Below the pieces are notes generated by a model. That model saw only the letters and a list, made by a program, of their open reading frames with translations, was not told where the DNA came from and searched no databases. Of a stretch of 64,000 bases of DNA, positions 23,869 to 31,186 are shown piece after piece. Made by a program: the position numbers and the translations under genes. The stretch is from PALSA-505 sp035308365 (GTDB taxonomy: Bacteria; Actinomycetota; Actinomycetes; Streptosporangiales; Streptosporangiaceae): assembly GCA_035308365.1 (NCBI GenBank), contig DATGGU010000009.1, positions 5,043-69,042 of the forward strand. Reading direction: 5' to 3'. Position 1 is the stretch's first letter; the number at the start of each line of letters is the position of its first letter.

Positions 23869-25145
23869 CCGGCATCAGCATCACCGGGATAACCGGGCTG
23901 CCCGAGGTCACCTCGGGCGCCGATCTCGCCGGGCTGATCGACGCGGCAGCGCCCGGCCTGGCCGACGGCGACATCCTCGTCGTCACCTCGAAGATCATCA
24001 GTAAGGCCGAGGGGCGCCTCATCACGGCCGATCGTGAGCAGGCCATCGACGCGGAGACGGTCCGGCTGGTCGCGCAGCGCGGGCCGGCCAGGATCGTCGA
24101 GACCAGGCACGGCCTGGTGCTCGCGGCGGCGGGCGTGGACAACTCCAACACCCCGCCGGGGATGGTGGCCCTGCTGCCCGAGGATCCGGACGCCTCGGCG
24201 CGGCGGCTGCGCAAGGCCCTGGCCGGGCGGCGCGGAGTCCGGATCGGCGTTATCGTCACCGACACCCTGGGCAGGCCCTGGCGGATCGGCCAGACCGACG
24301 CGGCCATCGGCGCGGCCGGCGTCATTCCGGTGCGTGACCACCGCGGTAGCAGCGACACGTTCGGCAACCTGCTGGAGGTCACCGTGGCCGCGGTGGCCGA
24401 CGAGATCGCCGCCGCCGCCGACCTGGTCAAGGGGAAGACCACCGGCATGCCCGTCGCGGTCGTCCGCGGGCTGGCCGAATTCGTCACCGACGCCGACGGC
24501 CCGGGTGCGGCGGCGCTGATCAGGCCGGCCGGCGAGGACATGTTCCGGTATGGCTCGGCGGACGTGCCACTGTCCCGGCGGACTGTGCGTGAGTTCTCCG
24601 CGCAGCCGGTCGACTCCGGCGCGGTCCGCCGGGCGATCGAGGCCGCGTTCACCGCGCCCGCGCCGCATCACAGCGTGCCGTGGCGGTTCGTGGTGCTCGA
24701 ATCACAGAAGGCGCGCGAGCACCTGCTCGACGCCATGCTGGACGCCTGGAAGGCGGACCTGACCTCCGACGGGTTTACCGAGGAGCAGATTGCCCGCCGG
24801 GTGCGCCGGGGCGAACCGCTCCGGCGGGCGCCGCTGATCATCGTGCCCTGCCTGATGTCCGACGCCGCGCACACCTACCCCGACACCCGCAGATCTACTG
24901 CGGAACGGGAGATGTTCCTGGTGTCCATGGGCGCTGGAGTGCAGAACCTGCTGGTCTCGCTGGCCGCCCAGGGCCTCGGCTCCTGCTGGGTGTCCAGCAC
25001 CCTGTTCTGCCAGCCGGTCGCGTCAGCCGCCATGGGCCTGCCCGCGGACTGGGAGCCGATGGGCGCGGTCGGCGTCGGCTATCCCGCGGCGCCACCGCCG
25101 CCACGCCCAGACCGGGATATCTCCGCGTACGTCCGCTATTCCTGA
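23865..25145 (+). CDS. fbiB: Bifunctional F420-0:gamma-glutamyl ligase / nitroreductase-domain protein
   Basis: This 426-residue protein is the actinobacterial two-domain FbiB. The N-terminal CofE-type ligase (about 1-245; GDILVVTSKIISKAEGR, TDTLGRPWRIGQTDAAIGAAG) adds glutamates to F420-0. The C-terminal FMN-binding nitroreductase fold (about 246-426; SRRTVREFSAQPVD, PHHSVPWRFVVLE, AGVQNLLVSLAAQGLGSCWVS) reduces dehydro-F420-0. Its ATG overlaps the fbiA stop by 4 bases. Its last 251 bases overlap, in antisense, the extended 3' end of fbiC. Confidence 0.95.
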   Translation: MTGISITGITGLPEVTSGADLAGLIDAAAPGLADGDILVVTSKIISKAEGRLITADREQAIDAETVRLVAQRGPARIVETRHGLVLAAAGVDNSNTPPGMVALLPEDPDASARRLRKALAGRRGVRIGVIVTDTLGRPWRIGQTDAAIGAAGVIPVRDHRGSSDTFGNLLEVTVAAVADEIAAAADLVKGKTTGMPVAVVRGLAEFVTDADGPGAAALIRPAGEDMFRYGSADVPLSRRTVREFSAQPVDSGAVRRAIEAAFTAPAPHHSVPWRFVVLESQKAREHLLDAMLDAWKADLTSDGFTEEQIARRVRRGEPLRRAPLIIVPCLMSDAAHTYPDTRRSTAEREMFLVSMGAGVQNLLVSLAAQGLGSCWVSSTLFCQPVASAAMGLPADWEPMGAVGVGYPAAPPPPRPDRDISAYVRYS

Positions 25146-27801
25146 AGGCCAGACACCCTCCGTCAAGAAGAAAAATAAGTAAGGAAATCAGCGGCAGCAT
25201 AGCCCGGACGGCGGCGCGCACACTGTCACTGACCGCGGCGGCCTTCCGTAAGGAAATCAGCGGCAGTGCAGACCGGACGGCGGCGCACACACCGTCGCTG
25301 GCCGCGGCGGCGGCCTGGCGTTCGGCGGAGACCGGCCCGTAGGTGGTGGTGCGCTGCCGCATGGGGCGCCCGGTCGGGGCCACCATCTCGGCGAGCTGGC
25401 TGATCGTCTTGTACGAGCCGTTCTGCGACCCGGCCATCCGGCTGATGGTCTCCTCCATCAGCGTCCCGCCCAGGTCGTTGACGCCGCCCTGCAGGACCTC
25501 GCGGCACGCATCCGGGGCCAGCTTCACCCACGAGCACTGGATGTTGCCGATGGCGCCGTGCAGCAACAGCCTGGACACCGCGTGCACCGCGCGGTTCTCC
25601 CGGCGGGTCGGCCCGGGCCGGGCCAGCCCGGCCAGGTAGATCGGCGCGCTGGCGTGCACGAACGGGAGCAGCACGAACTCGGTGAAGCCGCCGGTGCGCT
25701 CCTGGATGCCGCGGATCACCCGCAGGTGTGCCACCCAGTGCGCCGGGGTGTCCACGTGCCCGTACATCATCGTGGCCGACGTCGGGATGCCGAGCTCGTG
25801 GGCTGTGGTGATCACCTCGATCCAGGCCGAGGCGGGCAGCTTGCCCTTGGTCAGCACCCAGCGGACGTCGTCGTCGAGAATCTCCGCCGCGGTCCCCGGC
25901 AGCGAGTCGACCCCGGCCTCCCGCGCCCGGACCAGCCACTCCCGCACCGGCAGGCCGGTCCTGGCGGACCCGTTCATGACCTCCATCGGCGAGAACGCGT
26001 GCAGGTGGATCTCCGGACAGCGGCGCTTGACCTCGGCCGCGAGGTCGAAGTACGCGGTCCCGGGCAGGTCGGGATGGATGCCGCCCTGCATGCACACCTC
26101 GGTGGCGCCCGCCTCCCAGGCCTGGCTGACCCGGTCGCCGATCTGCTCCAGGGAGAGCGTGTAGGCGTCGGCGTCGGTACGGCGCTGGGCGAAGGCGCAG
26201 AACCGGCAGCCGGTGTAGCAGACGTTGGTGAAGTTGATGTTCCGGTCCACCACGTAGGTGACGTCGTCGCCTGCCACGTCGGCCCGGACCGAGTCGGCCA
26301 GCGCGGCCAGCGCGCCGAGCTCAGGCCCGTCCGCATCGAGCAGCGCCAGCGCCTCGTCATCGCTGAGCGAGGCCGGATCCGATTCGGCGCGGCGCAGGGC
26401 GGCGAGCACCTCGGACCGCATCCGCTGCGTGGGTGTGGCGTGGATGCGGCCGCGGACCTCGGCCCAGTCGCCGTAGACCTCGGCGAAGTCGTCCCTGCGG
26501 TCGCTGGTCCGGCCGGCCGTGTCGATGGTGACGTGCAGGTCGGTGCGGCCGGCTGCCTCGCCCCAGCCGCCGTCGGGCTCCTGCCAGGGCAGCCCCTTCG
26601 GGACCGCCTGCTCACTGGCCAGCCCGGTCGCCGGATCGGCAAGCTGCGCGACGTGCCCGGCAAGCCGTGGGTCCAGCCACGGTTCCCGGATGTAGCCGGG
26701 ATAGATGGTCAGCCGCTCACGCAGAGTGAACCCGCTGGCCGCTGTGTGCGCCGCGAGCTCGTCGATCTGCGGCCACGGACGCTCGGGGTTGACATGGTCC
26801 GGGGTCAGCGGGGAGACGCCGCCCCAGTCGTCGATCCCGGCCCGCAGGATCATCTGGTACTGGTCGCCGATCAGGTTCGGCGGCGCCTGGATGCGCATGC
26901 CAGGGCCGAGGACCAGCCGGGTCACCGCGATCGTGGCGGCCAGATCCTCGAGGTCGGCGTCGGGCACGCCGCGCATCTTGGTGTCCGGCTTGGCCCGGAA
27001 GTTCTGCACGATCACTTCCTGGATGCCGCCGTACTCCCTGGCGATCTTCCTGATCGCGAGGATCGAGTCGGCCCGCTCGGCCAGGGTCTCGCCGATTCCG
27101 ATCAGGATGCCGGTGGTGAACGGGACACCGCACCGGCCGGCATCCTCCAGGACGCGCAGCCGCACCGCGGGGTCCTTGTCCGGGCTGCCGAAGTGCGGCC
27201 CGCCACGCTCGGTGAACAGCCGGGTCGCGGTGGTCTCCAGCATCATGCCCATGGACGGAGCCACCGGCTTGAGCCGCTGGAAGTCCTGCCAGGACAGCAC
27301 GCCCGGGTTGAGATGCGGCAGCAGGCCGGTCTCCTCGAGCACCCGGATCGCCATGGCCCGGACGTAGGAGAGCGTGTCGTCATACCCGGCCTCATCCAGC
27401 CAGGCACGCGCCTGCTGCCAGCGGTCCTCCGGGCGGTCGCCCAGGGTGAACAGTGCCTCCTTGCAGCCGAGTTCGGCGCCGCGCCTGGCGATGGCGAGCA
27501 CCTCGCCGGGCGACAGGTAGGGGGCAGAGAGCCGGCCGGGCACCGTGGCGAACGTGCAGTAGCCGCACCGGTCCCGGCACAGCCTGGTCAGCGGGATGAA
27601 GACCTTGCGGGAGTAGGTGATGACATCAGGCCGGCCCGCGGCGGCCAGGCCCGCGTCCCGCACCCGGCTGGCGTGGCCGAGCAGCGCGGACAACTGCTCG
27701 CCACGAGCTTGCAAGGCAACCTCGGCCTCGCTCCTGTCAAGGGTCTTGCCGTCCCTGGCCCGGGCAAGCACCCGTCGCATCGCGCTGTCGGAAACGCCCA
27801 C
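24895..27801 (-). CDS. fbiC: FO synthase (CofG-CofH fusion) with an unusual C-terminal extension
   Basis: FbiC makes the deazaflavin chromophore Fo from tyrosine and the flavin precursor using two radical-SAM halves. The CofG half has CRDRCGYC (Cys75, 79, 82) and the CofH half CYTGCRFC near residue 530. Family homology stops at about residue 825 (RQRTTTYGPVS). A further ~143 residues follow: a 23-residue in-frame duplication (ALPLISL / MLPLISL), a T-rich stretch coding LLIFLLDGG, and ~80 residues antisense to fbiB. The ancestral stop codon seems to have been lost. The GTG at 27801 has AGGGTGA upstream. The enzymatic core appears intact. Confidence 0.92.
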   Translation of the reverse strand: MGVSDSAMRRVLARARDGKTLDRSEAEVALQARGEQLSALLGHASRVRDAGLAAAGRPDVITYSRKVFIPLTRLCRDRCGYCTFATVPGRLSAPYLSPGEVLAIARRGAELGCKEALFTLGDRPEDRWQQARAWLDEAGYDDTLSYVRAMAIRVLEETGLLPHLNPGVLSWQDFQRLKPVAPSMGMMLETTATRLFTERGGPHFGSPDKDPAVRLRVLEDAGRCGVPFTTGILIGIGETLAERADSILAIRKIAREYGGIQEVIVQNFRAKPDTKMRGVPDADLEDLAATIAVTRLVLGPGMRIQAPPNLIGDQYQMILRAGIDDWGGVSPLTPDHVNPERPWPQIDELAAHTAASGFTLRERLTIYPGYIREPWLDPRLAGHVAQLADPATGLASEQAVPKGLPWQEPDGGWGEAAGRTDLHVTIDTAGRTSDRRDDFAEVYGDWAEVRGRIHATPTQRMRSEVLAALRRAESDPASLSDDEALALLDADGPELGALAALADSVRADVAGDDVTYVVDRNINFTNVCYTGCRFCAFAQRRTDADAYTLSLEQIGDRVSQAWEAGATEVCMQGGIHPDLPGTAYFDLAAEVKRRCPEIHLHAFSPMEVMNGSARTGLPVREWLVRAREAGVDSLPGTAAEILDDDVRWVLTKGKLPASAWIEVITTAHELGIPTSATMMYGHVDTPAHWVAHLRVIRGIQERTGGFTEFVLLPFVHASAPIYLAGLARPGPTRRENRAVHAVSRLLLHGAIGNIQCSWVKLAPDACREVLQGGVNDLGGTLMEETISRMAGSQNGSYKTISQLAEMVAPTGRPMRQRTTTYGPVSAERQAAAAASDGVCAAVRSALPLISLRKAAAVSDSVRAAVRAMLPLISLLIFLLDGGCLAFRNSGRTRRYPGLGVAAVAPRDSRRRPRPSAPSPRAGPWRLTRPAGRTGCWTPSRSRGPGRPARPAGSALQRPWTPGTSPVPQ
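25181..25318 (-). repeat. 69-bp tandem duplication in the fbiC 3' extension
   Basis: Two adjacent 69-bp units begin with AAGGAAATCAGCGGCAG (25181 and 25250) and continue with GACGGCGGCGC. The period is 23 codons and keeps the fbiC frame. It lies 35 bases past the fbiB stop and separates the conserved FbiC core from the antisense tail. Confidence 0.85.
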
Positions 27802-27848
27802 CGATTCACCCTACGTGGTGATCGTCACCGGCCTGGCGGCGCGGCCGG

Positions 27849-28727
27849 CTACGTGTCAGCGCTCAGCGGGGCGGTGGGACCGTCCGGCGACCGCAGCCGG
27901 CTGTCGATGACCACCCGCGCGAACTCCTGCGTTTCGCTCTCGGGCAGCCGCCGGAAGCCGTCTGCGGTCACGGTGACGGCAACCGGATAGATGTCCCGGG
28001 CCGGGTCGGGGCCGCCGGTGGCCGAGTCTTCGTCGGCCGCGTCATAGAGGGCCTGCATGCAGGCGAGTATCGCGTCCCGCGGCGGCATGTCCTCGCGGTA
28101 CAGCTTCTTCAGCGAGCCGGTGGCGAAGACCGAGCCAGAGCCGATCCCGTAGAACCTGCGTTCCTCGTACGGGCCACCGGCCGGGTCATAGCTGAAGATC
28201 CGGCCCCGGCCGGCGTTCTCGTCGTAGCCAGCGAACAGCGGTATCACCACGAGGCCCTGCATCGCGAGGGCCAGGTTGCTCCGGACGATCGTGGCCAGCC
28301 GGTTGGCCTTGCCGTCCAGGGACAGCGCACGCCCCTCGATCTTCTCGTAGTGCTCGAGCTCGACCTGGAACAGCCGCGCGAACTCCAGGCCGATGCTGCC
28401 CGCGCCCGCGATGCCGACCACCGAGTACTCATCGCCACGGAAGACCTTGTCGGCATCGCGCTTGGCGATCATGCTGCCCGCCGTGGCCCGGCGGTCGCCC
28501 GCCATGACGACGCCGCCCGCACAGGTGACCGCCACGATGGTCGTCGAATGCGGCAGTGACAGCCCGCTGCCCTCGCCGCGGCCGCCCGGAAGCAGGCTGG
28601 GCGCATGATCGGCGAGGAAGCCGGTGAACGACGACGTGCTCGCGTTCATGAACGCACCACCGGGCAGCTCTGGCCTGCCAGACTCTGGGCCGCCAGACCC
28701 TGGGCCACCGGGCTCCGCAGAATTCAC
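27849..28727 (-). CDS. prcB: Proteasome beta subunit, orphan copy
   Basis: This Ntn-hydrolase has a propeptide ending in LPHS and the catalytic N-terminal Thr (Thr62) in TTIVAVTCAGGVVMAGDRRAT. Asp and Lys partners are in GDRRAT and ADKVF, and GIGSGSVFATGSLKKLY, LYDAADEDSATGGPD and EFARLFQVELEHYEKIEG are diagnostic of actinobacterial PrcB. The propeptide segment SSFTGFLADHAPSLLP matches mycobacterial PrcB. No prcA, pup, dop, mpa or pafA is nearby, so it is separated from the usual Pup-proteasome cluster and may be a second beta subunit. The start is uncertain: GTG 28727 or ATG 28649, neither with a strong Shine-Dalgarno. Confidence 0.88.
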   Translation of the reverse strand: MNSAEPGGPGSGGPESGRPELPGGAFMNASTSSFTGFLADHAPSLLPGGRGEGSGLSLPHSTTIVAVTCAGGVVMAGDRRATAGSMIAKRDADKVFRGDEYSVVGIAGAGSIGLEFARLFQVELEHYEKIEGRALSLDGKANRLATIVRSNLALAMQGLVVIPLFAGYDENAGRGRIFSYDPAGGPYEERRFYGIGSGSVFATGSLKKLYREDMPPRDAILACMQALYDAADEDSATGGPDPARDIYPVAVTVTADGFRRLPESETQEFARVVIDSRLRSPDGPTAPLSADT

Positions 28728-28736
28728 CGGGCCAGC

Positions 28737-29876
28737 TTATGCGTCGGTGGAGAACCGGACCGAGAGCGGGCCCAGTTCCACCCCGGGCCACACCCGCGCG
28801 CCGCCGCGAAGCTCGTTCCCGGCCGCGATGACCGCGTTGTCGCCGATCACCACGCCGTCCAGGACCGCACCGCCGGCCACGTTCGCCCCCCGGCCGATGA
28901 TGCTGTCCCGCACGACCGCGCCAGCTCCGACGATCGCACCGTCGAACAGCACGCTGCCGGTCACTATGGCACCGGCGCCGACAGCCGCGCCCGCACCCAC
29001 CGCGGTACCGCCGGTGACACTGGCGCTGGCATCGACGGTGGCTCCGGGCAGCAACAGCGCCTCGCCAGCGGCCGCGGGCACGGCTGGCGAGGCCAGGCGG
29101 CCAAGCACGAGGTCGCACGAGCCGCGCACGAAGGCCTCGGGCGTGCCCACGTCAAGCCAGTAGGAGTTATCCACGTAGCCCATCATGACCTGACCGGCTT
29201 CGATGAGCGCCGGGAAGGTTTCCCGCTCCACGGAGACCACCTGCCCGGGCGGTATGTCGTCGATGGCGCGCCTGGTGTACACGTAGCAGCCGGCGTTGAT
29301 CCGGTTCGTAACGGGGTTGGGGGTCTTCTCCAGGAAGCCGGTCACCCGCCCCCCGTCGTCGGTCGGCACGCAGCCGAACCTGGACGGGTCGGCCACCTCG
29401 ACCAGGTGCAGCGTGACCGCCGCGTCGGCCTTGCGGTGCAGGTCGAGCTGGGCGGGCAGGTCATGGCCGGAGAGAATGTCGCCGTTCAGCACCACGACCG
29501 GATCGTCGGGACCGCCGTGCAGCCGGGACGCGGCGTTGCGGATGCCGCCGGCGGTGCCCAGCGGCTCCGCCTCGTGCACGTAGTCGATCTCCAGCCCGAA
29601 GCCGGCTCCGTCACCGAACTGCTCGGCGAACATCTCCGACCGGTAGGAGGTGGCGAGCACGACCCGGGTCACCCCGCAGGATGCCGCCCTGGCGAGCTGG
29701 TGGGCGAGGAAGGGCACACCAGCCGTGGGGAGCAGGGGCTTGGGGGCCGACAGGGTCAGCGGGCGCAGCCTGGTGCCCTTGCCGCCGACGAGAAGGATGG
29801 CCTCCAGCGGTTCGCCCGCCCGGGCAACGGCAGAGCCCGCACGGCCGGGGGCGCGTGAATCAGCAGACATGGGCAC
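28737..29876 (-). CDS. manC: Mannose-1-phosphate guanylyltransferase-type sugar nucleotidyltransferase
   Basis: This 379-residue protein has an N-terminal nucleotidyltransferase domain (LLVGGKGTRLRPLTLSAPKPLLP, VLNGDIL, NAGCYVYTRRAID) and a C-terminal left-handed beta-helix of hexapeptide repeats (about 270-365; GGTAVGAGAAVGAGAIVTGS). The layout is that of actinobacterial GDP-mannose pyrophosphorylase (mycobacterial Rv3264c). With the phosphomannomutase at 12.4 kb it would form GDP-mannose. Other NDP-sugar specificities remain possible. The GTG at 29876 lies 8 bases after GGAG, which overlaps the stop of the glycosyltransferase gene before it. Confidence 0.87.
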   Translation of the reverse strand: MPMSADSRAPGRAGSAVARAGEPLEAILLVGGKGTRLRPLTLSAPKPLLPTAGVPFLAHQLARAASCGVTRVVLATSYRSEMFAEQFGDGAGFGLEIDYVHEAEPLGTAGGIRNAASRLHGGPDDPVVVLNGDILSGHDLPAQLDLHRKADAAVTLHLVEVADPSRFGCVPTDDGGRVTGFLEKTPNPVTNRINAGCYVYTRRAIDDIPPGQVVSVERETFPALIEAGQVMMGYVDNSYWLDVGTPEAFVRGSCDLVLGRLASPAVPAAAGEALLLPGATVDASASVTGGTAVGAGAAVGAGAIVTGSVLFDGAIVGAGAVVRDSIIGRGANVAGGAVLDGVVIGDNAVIAAGNELRGGARVWPGVELGPLSVRFSTDA

Positions 29877-29881
29877 GGAGG

Positions 29882-31018
29882 TTACTCCGCTTGCTGCTCC
29901 GCCGCACGCTGGTACGACACCAGGTGCGCCTCGGCAGAGGCCGACCAGGTGAACTCCTGAGCCCGGGCCTCACCGGCCCGCTCCAGCGCCTCGCGGCGCG
30001 CGGAATCCTCGATCAGGGCGCGCAGCGCGTCCCGGATGCTGTCGGCGTCCGGCTCGGTGTAGGCGACCGCATCGCCGCCGACCTCGGGGAGCGAGGTCCG
30101 GTGCGTGGTGAGCACGGGCGCCCCACAGGCCATCGCCTCGAGCACCGGCAGGCCGAACCCCTCGCCCCGGCTGGGGAAGGCGACCACCAGTGCCCCGCCC
30201 AGGTAACCGGGCAGGTCGGTGAACCGCAGGTAGCCGGGGCGCACCAGCCGCAGGTGCGCCGGGACCGCGGCGACGGCCGAGTCCACCTCCTCGCTCCAGC
30301 CGCTGCCGCCGCCCAGCACGAGCGCTGGCGGGTTCTCCAGATCCGCCACCGCCGCGGCCCAGCCGGTGATCAGGGCGGGCACGTTCTTGCGCGGTTCCAG
30401 TGCGCCGAGATAGGCGATGTAGGGCTTGCCATGCAGGCCGAGGCGGTCGGAGACCTGCCGCACCCGGTCCGGATCCGGCCGGTGGAAGAGCACGTGATCC
30501 ACGCCGTGATAGGCCACGTCGATCCGGGTCGGGTCCGCGCCGAGCACCCGGACCAGTTCGTCCCTGGTGGCCTTGGACGGCACGATCAGCCTGCTCGCCC
30601 GGCGCACGGCGGTGCGGATCGCCGACTTGAAGAAGGCGGCGGTGACGGCGGTGTGCAGGGCCGGCTCGGTGAAGAAGGTCAGGTCGTGGATGGTGACCAC
30701 GATGGGGGCGGACGGCCGCAGCGGCATCGAGTAGTGCGGTGCGTGGATCACGTCCGCGTTGACCTGCTGCGCCACCAGCGGCAGACCGGTCTGCTCCCAG
30801 GCCAGCCTGGCCGGCCGGTGCGCGATCGCGGTCGGCCCGGCCACGATGCTGGCGCCCGGTACGAGCTTGGAATATCTCTCTTCGTCGGCGCGCTGGCAGG
30901 CAACCGCCAGATCTGCGCCCGCTGCCACGAGCGCAGCGATCAGCCCGTCGACGTAACGGCCGAGCGCACCCCGGTCGGCCGGAACGGCGGTCGCGTCAAC
31001 AAGAACACGAGGCGACAC
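29882..31018 (-). CDS. GT4-family glycosyltransferase
   Basis: This is a 378-residue GT-B enzyme. The N-terminal Rossmann half begins with RVLVDATAVPADRGALGRYVDGL. The C-terminal donor half has GALEPRKNVPALI and the EX7E-type signature FPSRGEGFGLPVLEAMACGAPVL. Close association with the manC-type gene (5-base gap) suggests a mannosyl donor, possibly GDP-mannose, but the acceptor is unknown. It probably begins the operon GT4 - manC - prcB - fbiC. The GTG at 31018 has AGGAG about 11 bases away, a loose spacing. Confidence 0.85.
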   Translation of the reverse strand: MSPRVLVDATAVPADRGALGRYVDGLIAALVAAGADLAVACQRADEERYSKLVPGASIVAGPTAIAHRPARLAWEQTGLPLVAQQVNADVIHAPHYSMPLRPSAPIVVTIHDLTFFTEPALHTAVTAAFFKSAIRTAVRRASRLIVPSKATRDELVRVLGADPTRIDVAYHGVDHVLFHRPDPDRVRQVSDRLGLHGKPYIAYLGALEPRKNVPALITGWAAAVADLENPPALVLGGGSGWSEEVDSAVAAVPAHLRLVRPGYLRFTDLPGYLGGALVVAFPSRGEGFGLPVLEAMACGAPVLTTHRTSLPEVGGDAVAYTEPDADSIRDALRALIEDSARREALERAGEARAQEFTWSASAEAHLVSYQRAAEQQAE

Positions 31019-31186
31019 AACCGATCTTGCTCCTCTCCTCTGGCCGCGGCCTTGAGGCAGGCGAGTAGCTGCGGAGATCAGCTCTCTTGATATATCCCGT
31101 CAGGATCGAGCGTACGCCCACTGCCGGGCTGATGTGCGCACAGGCACCGGCCCCCTGGCCAGGACACGCCACGCGCCCGGCCGGCT

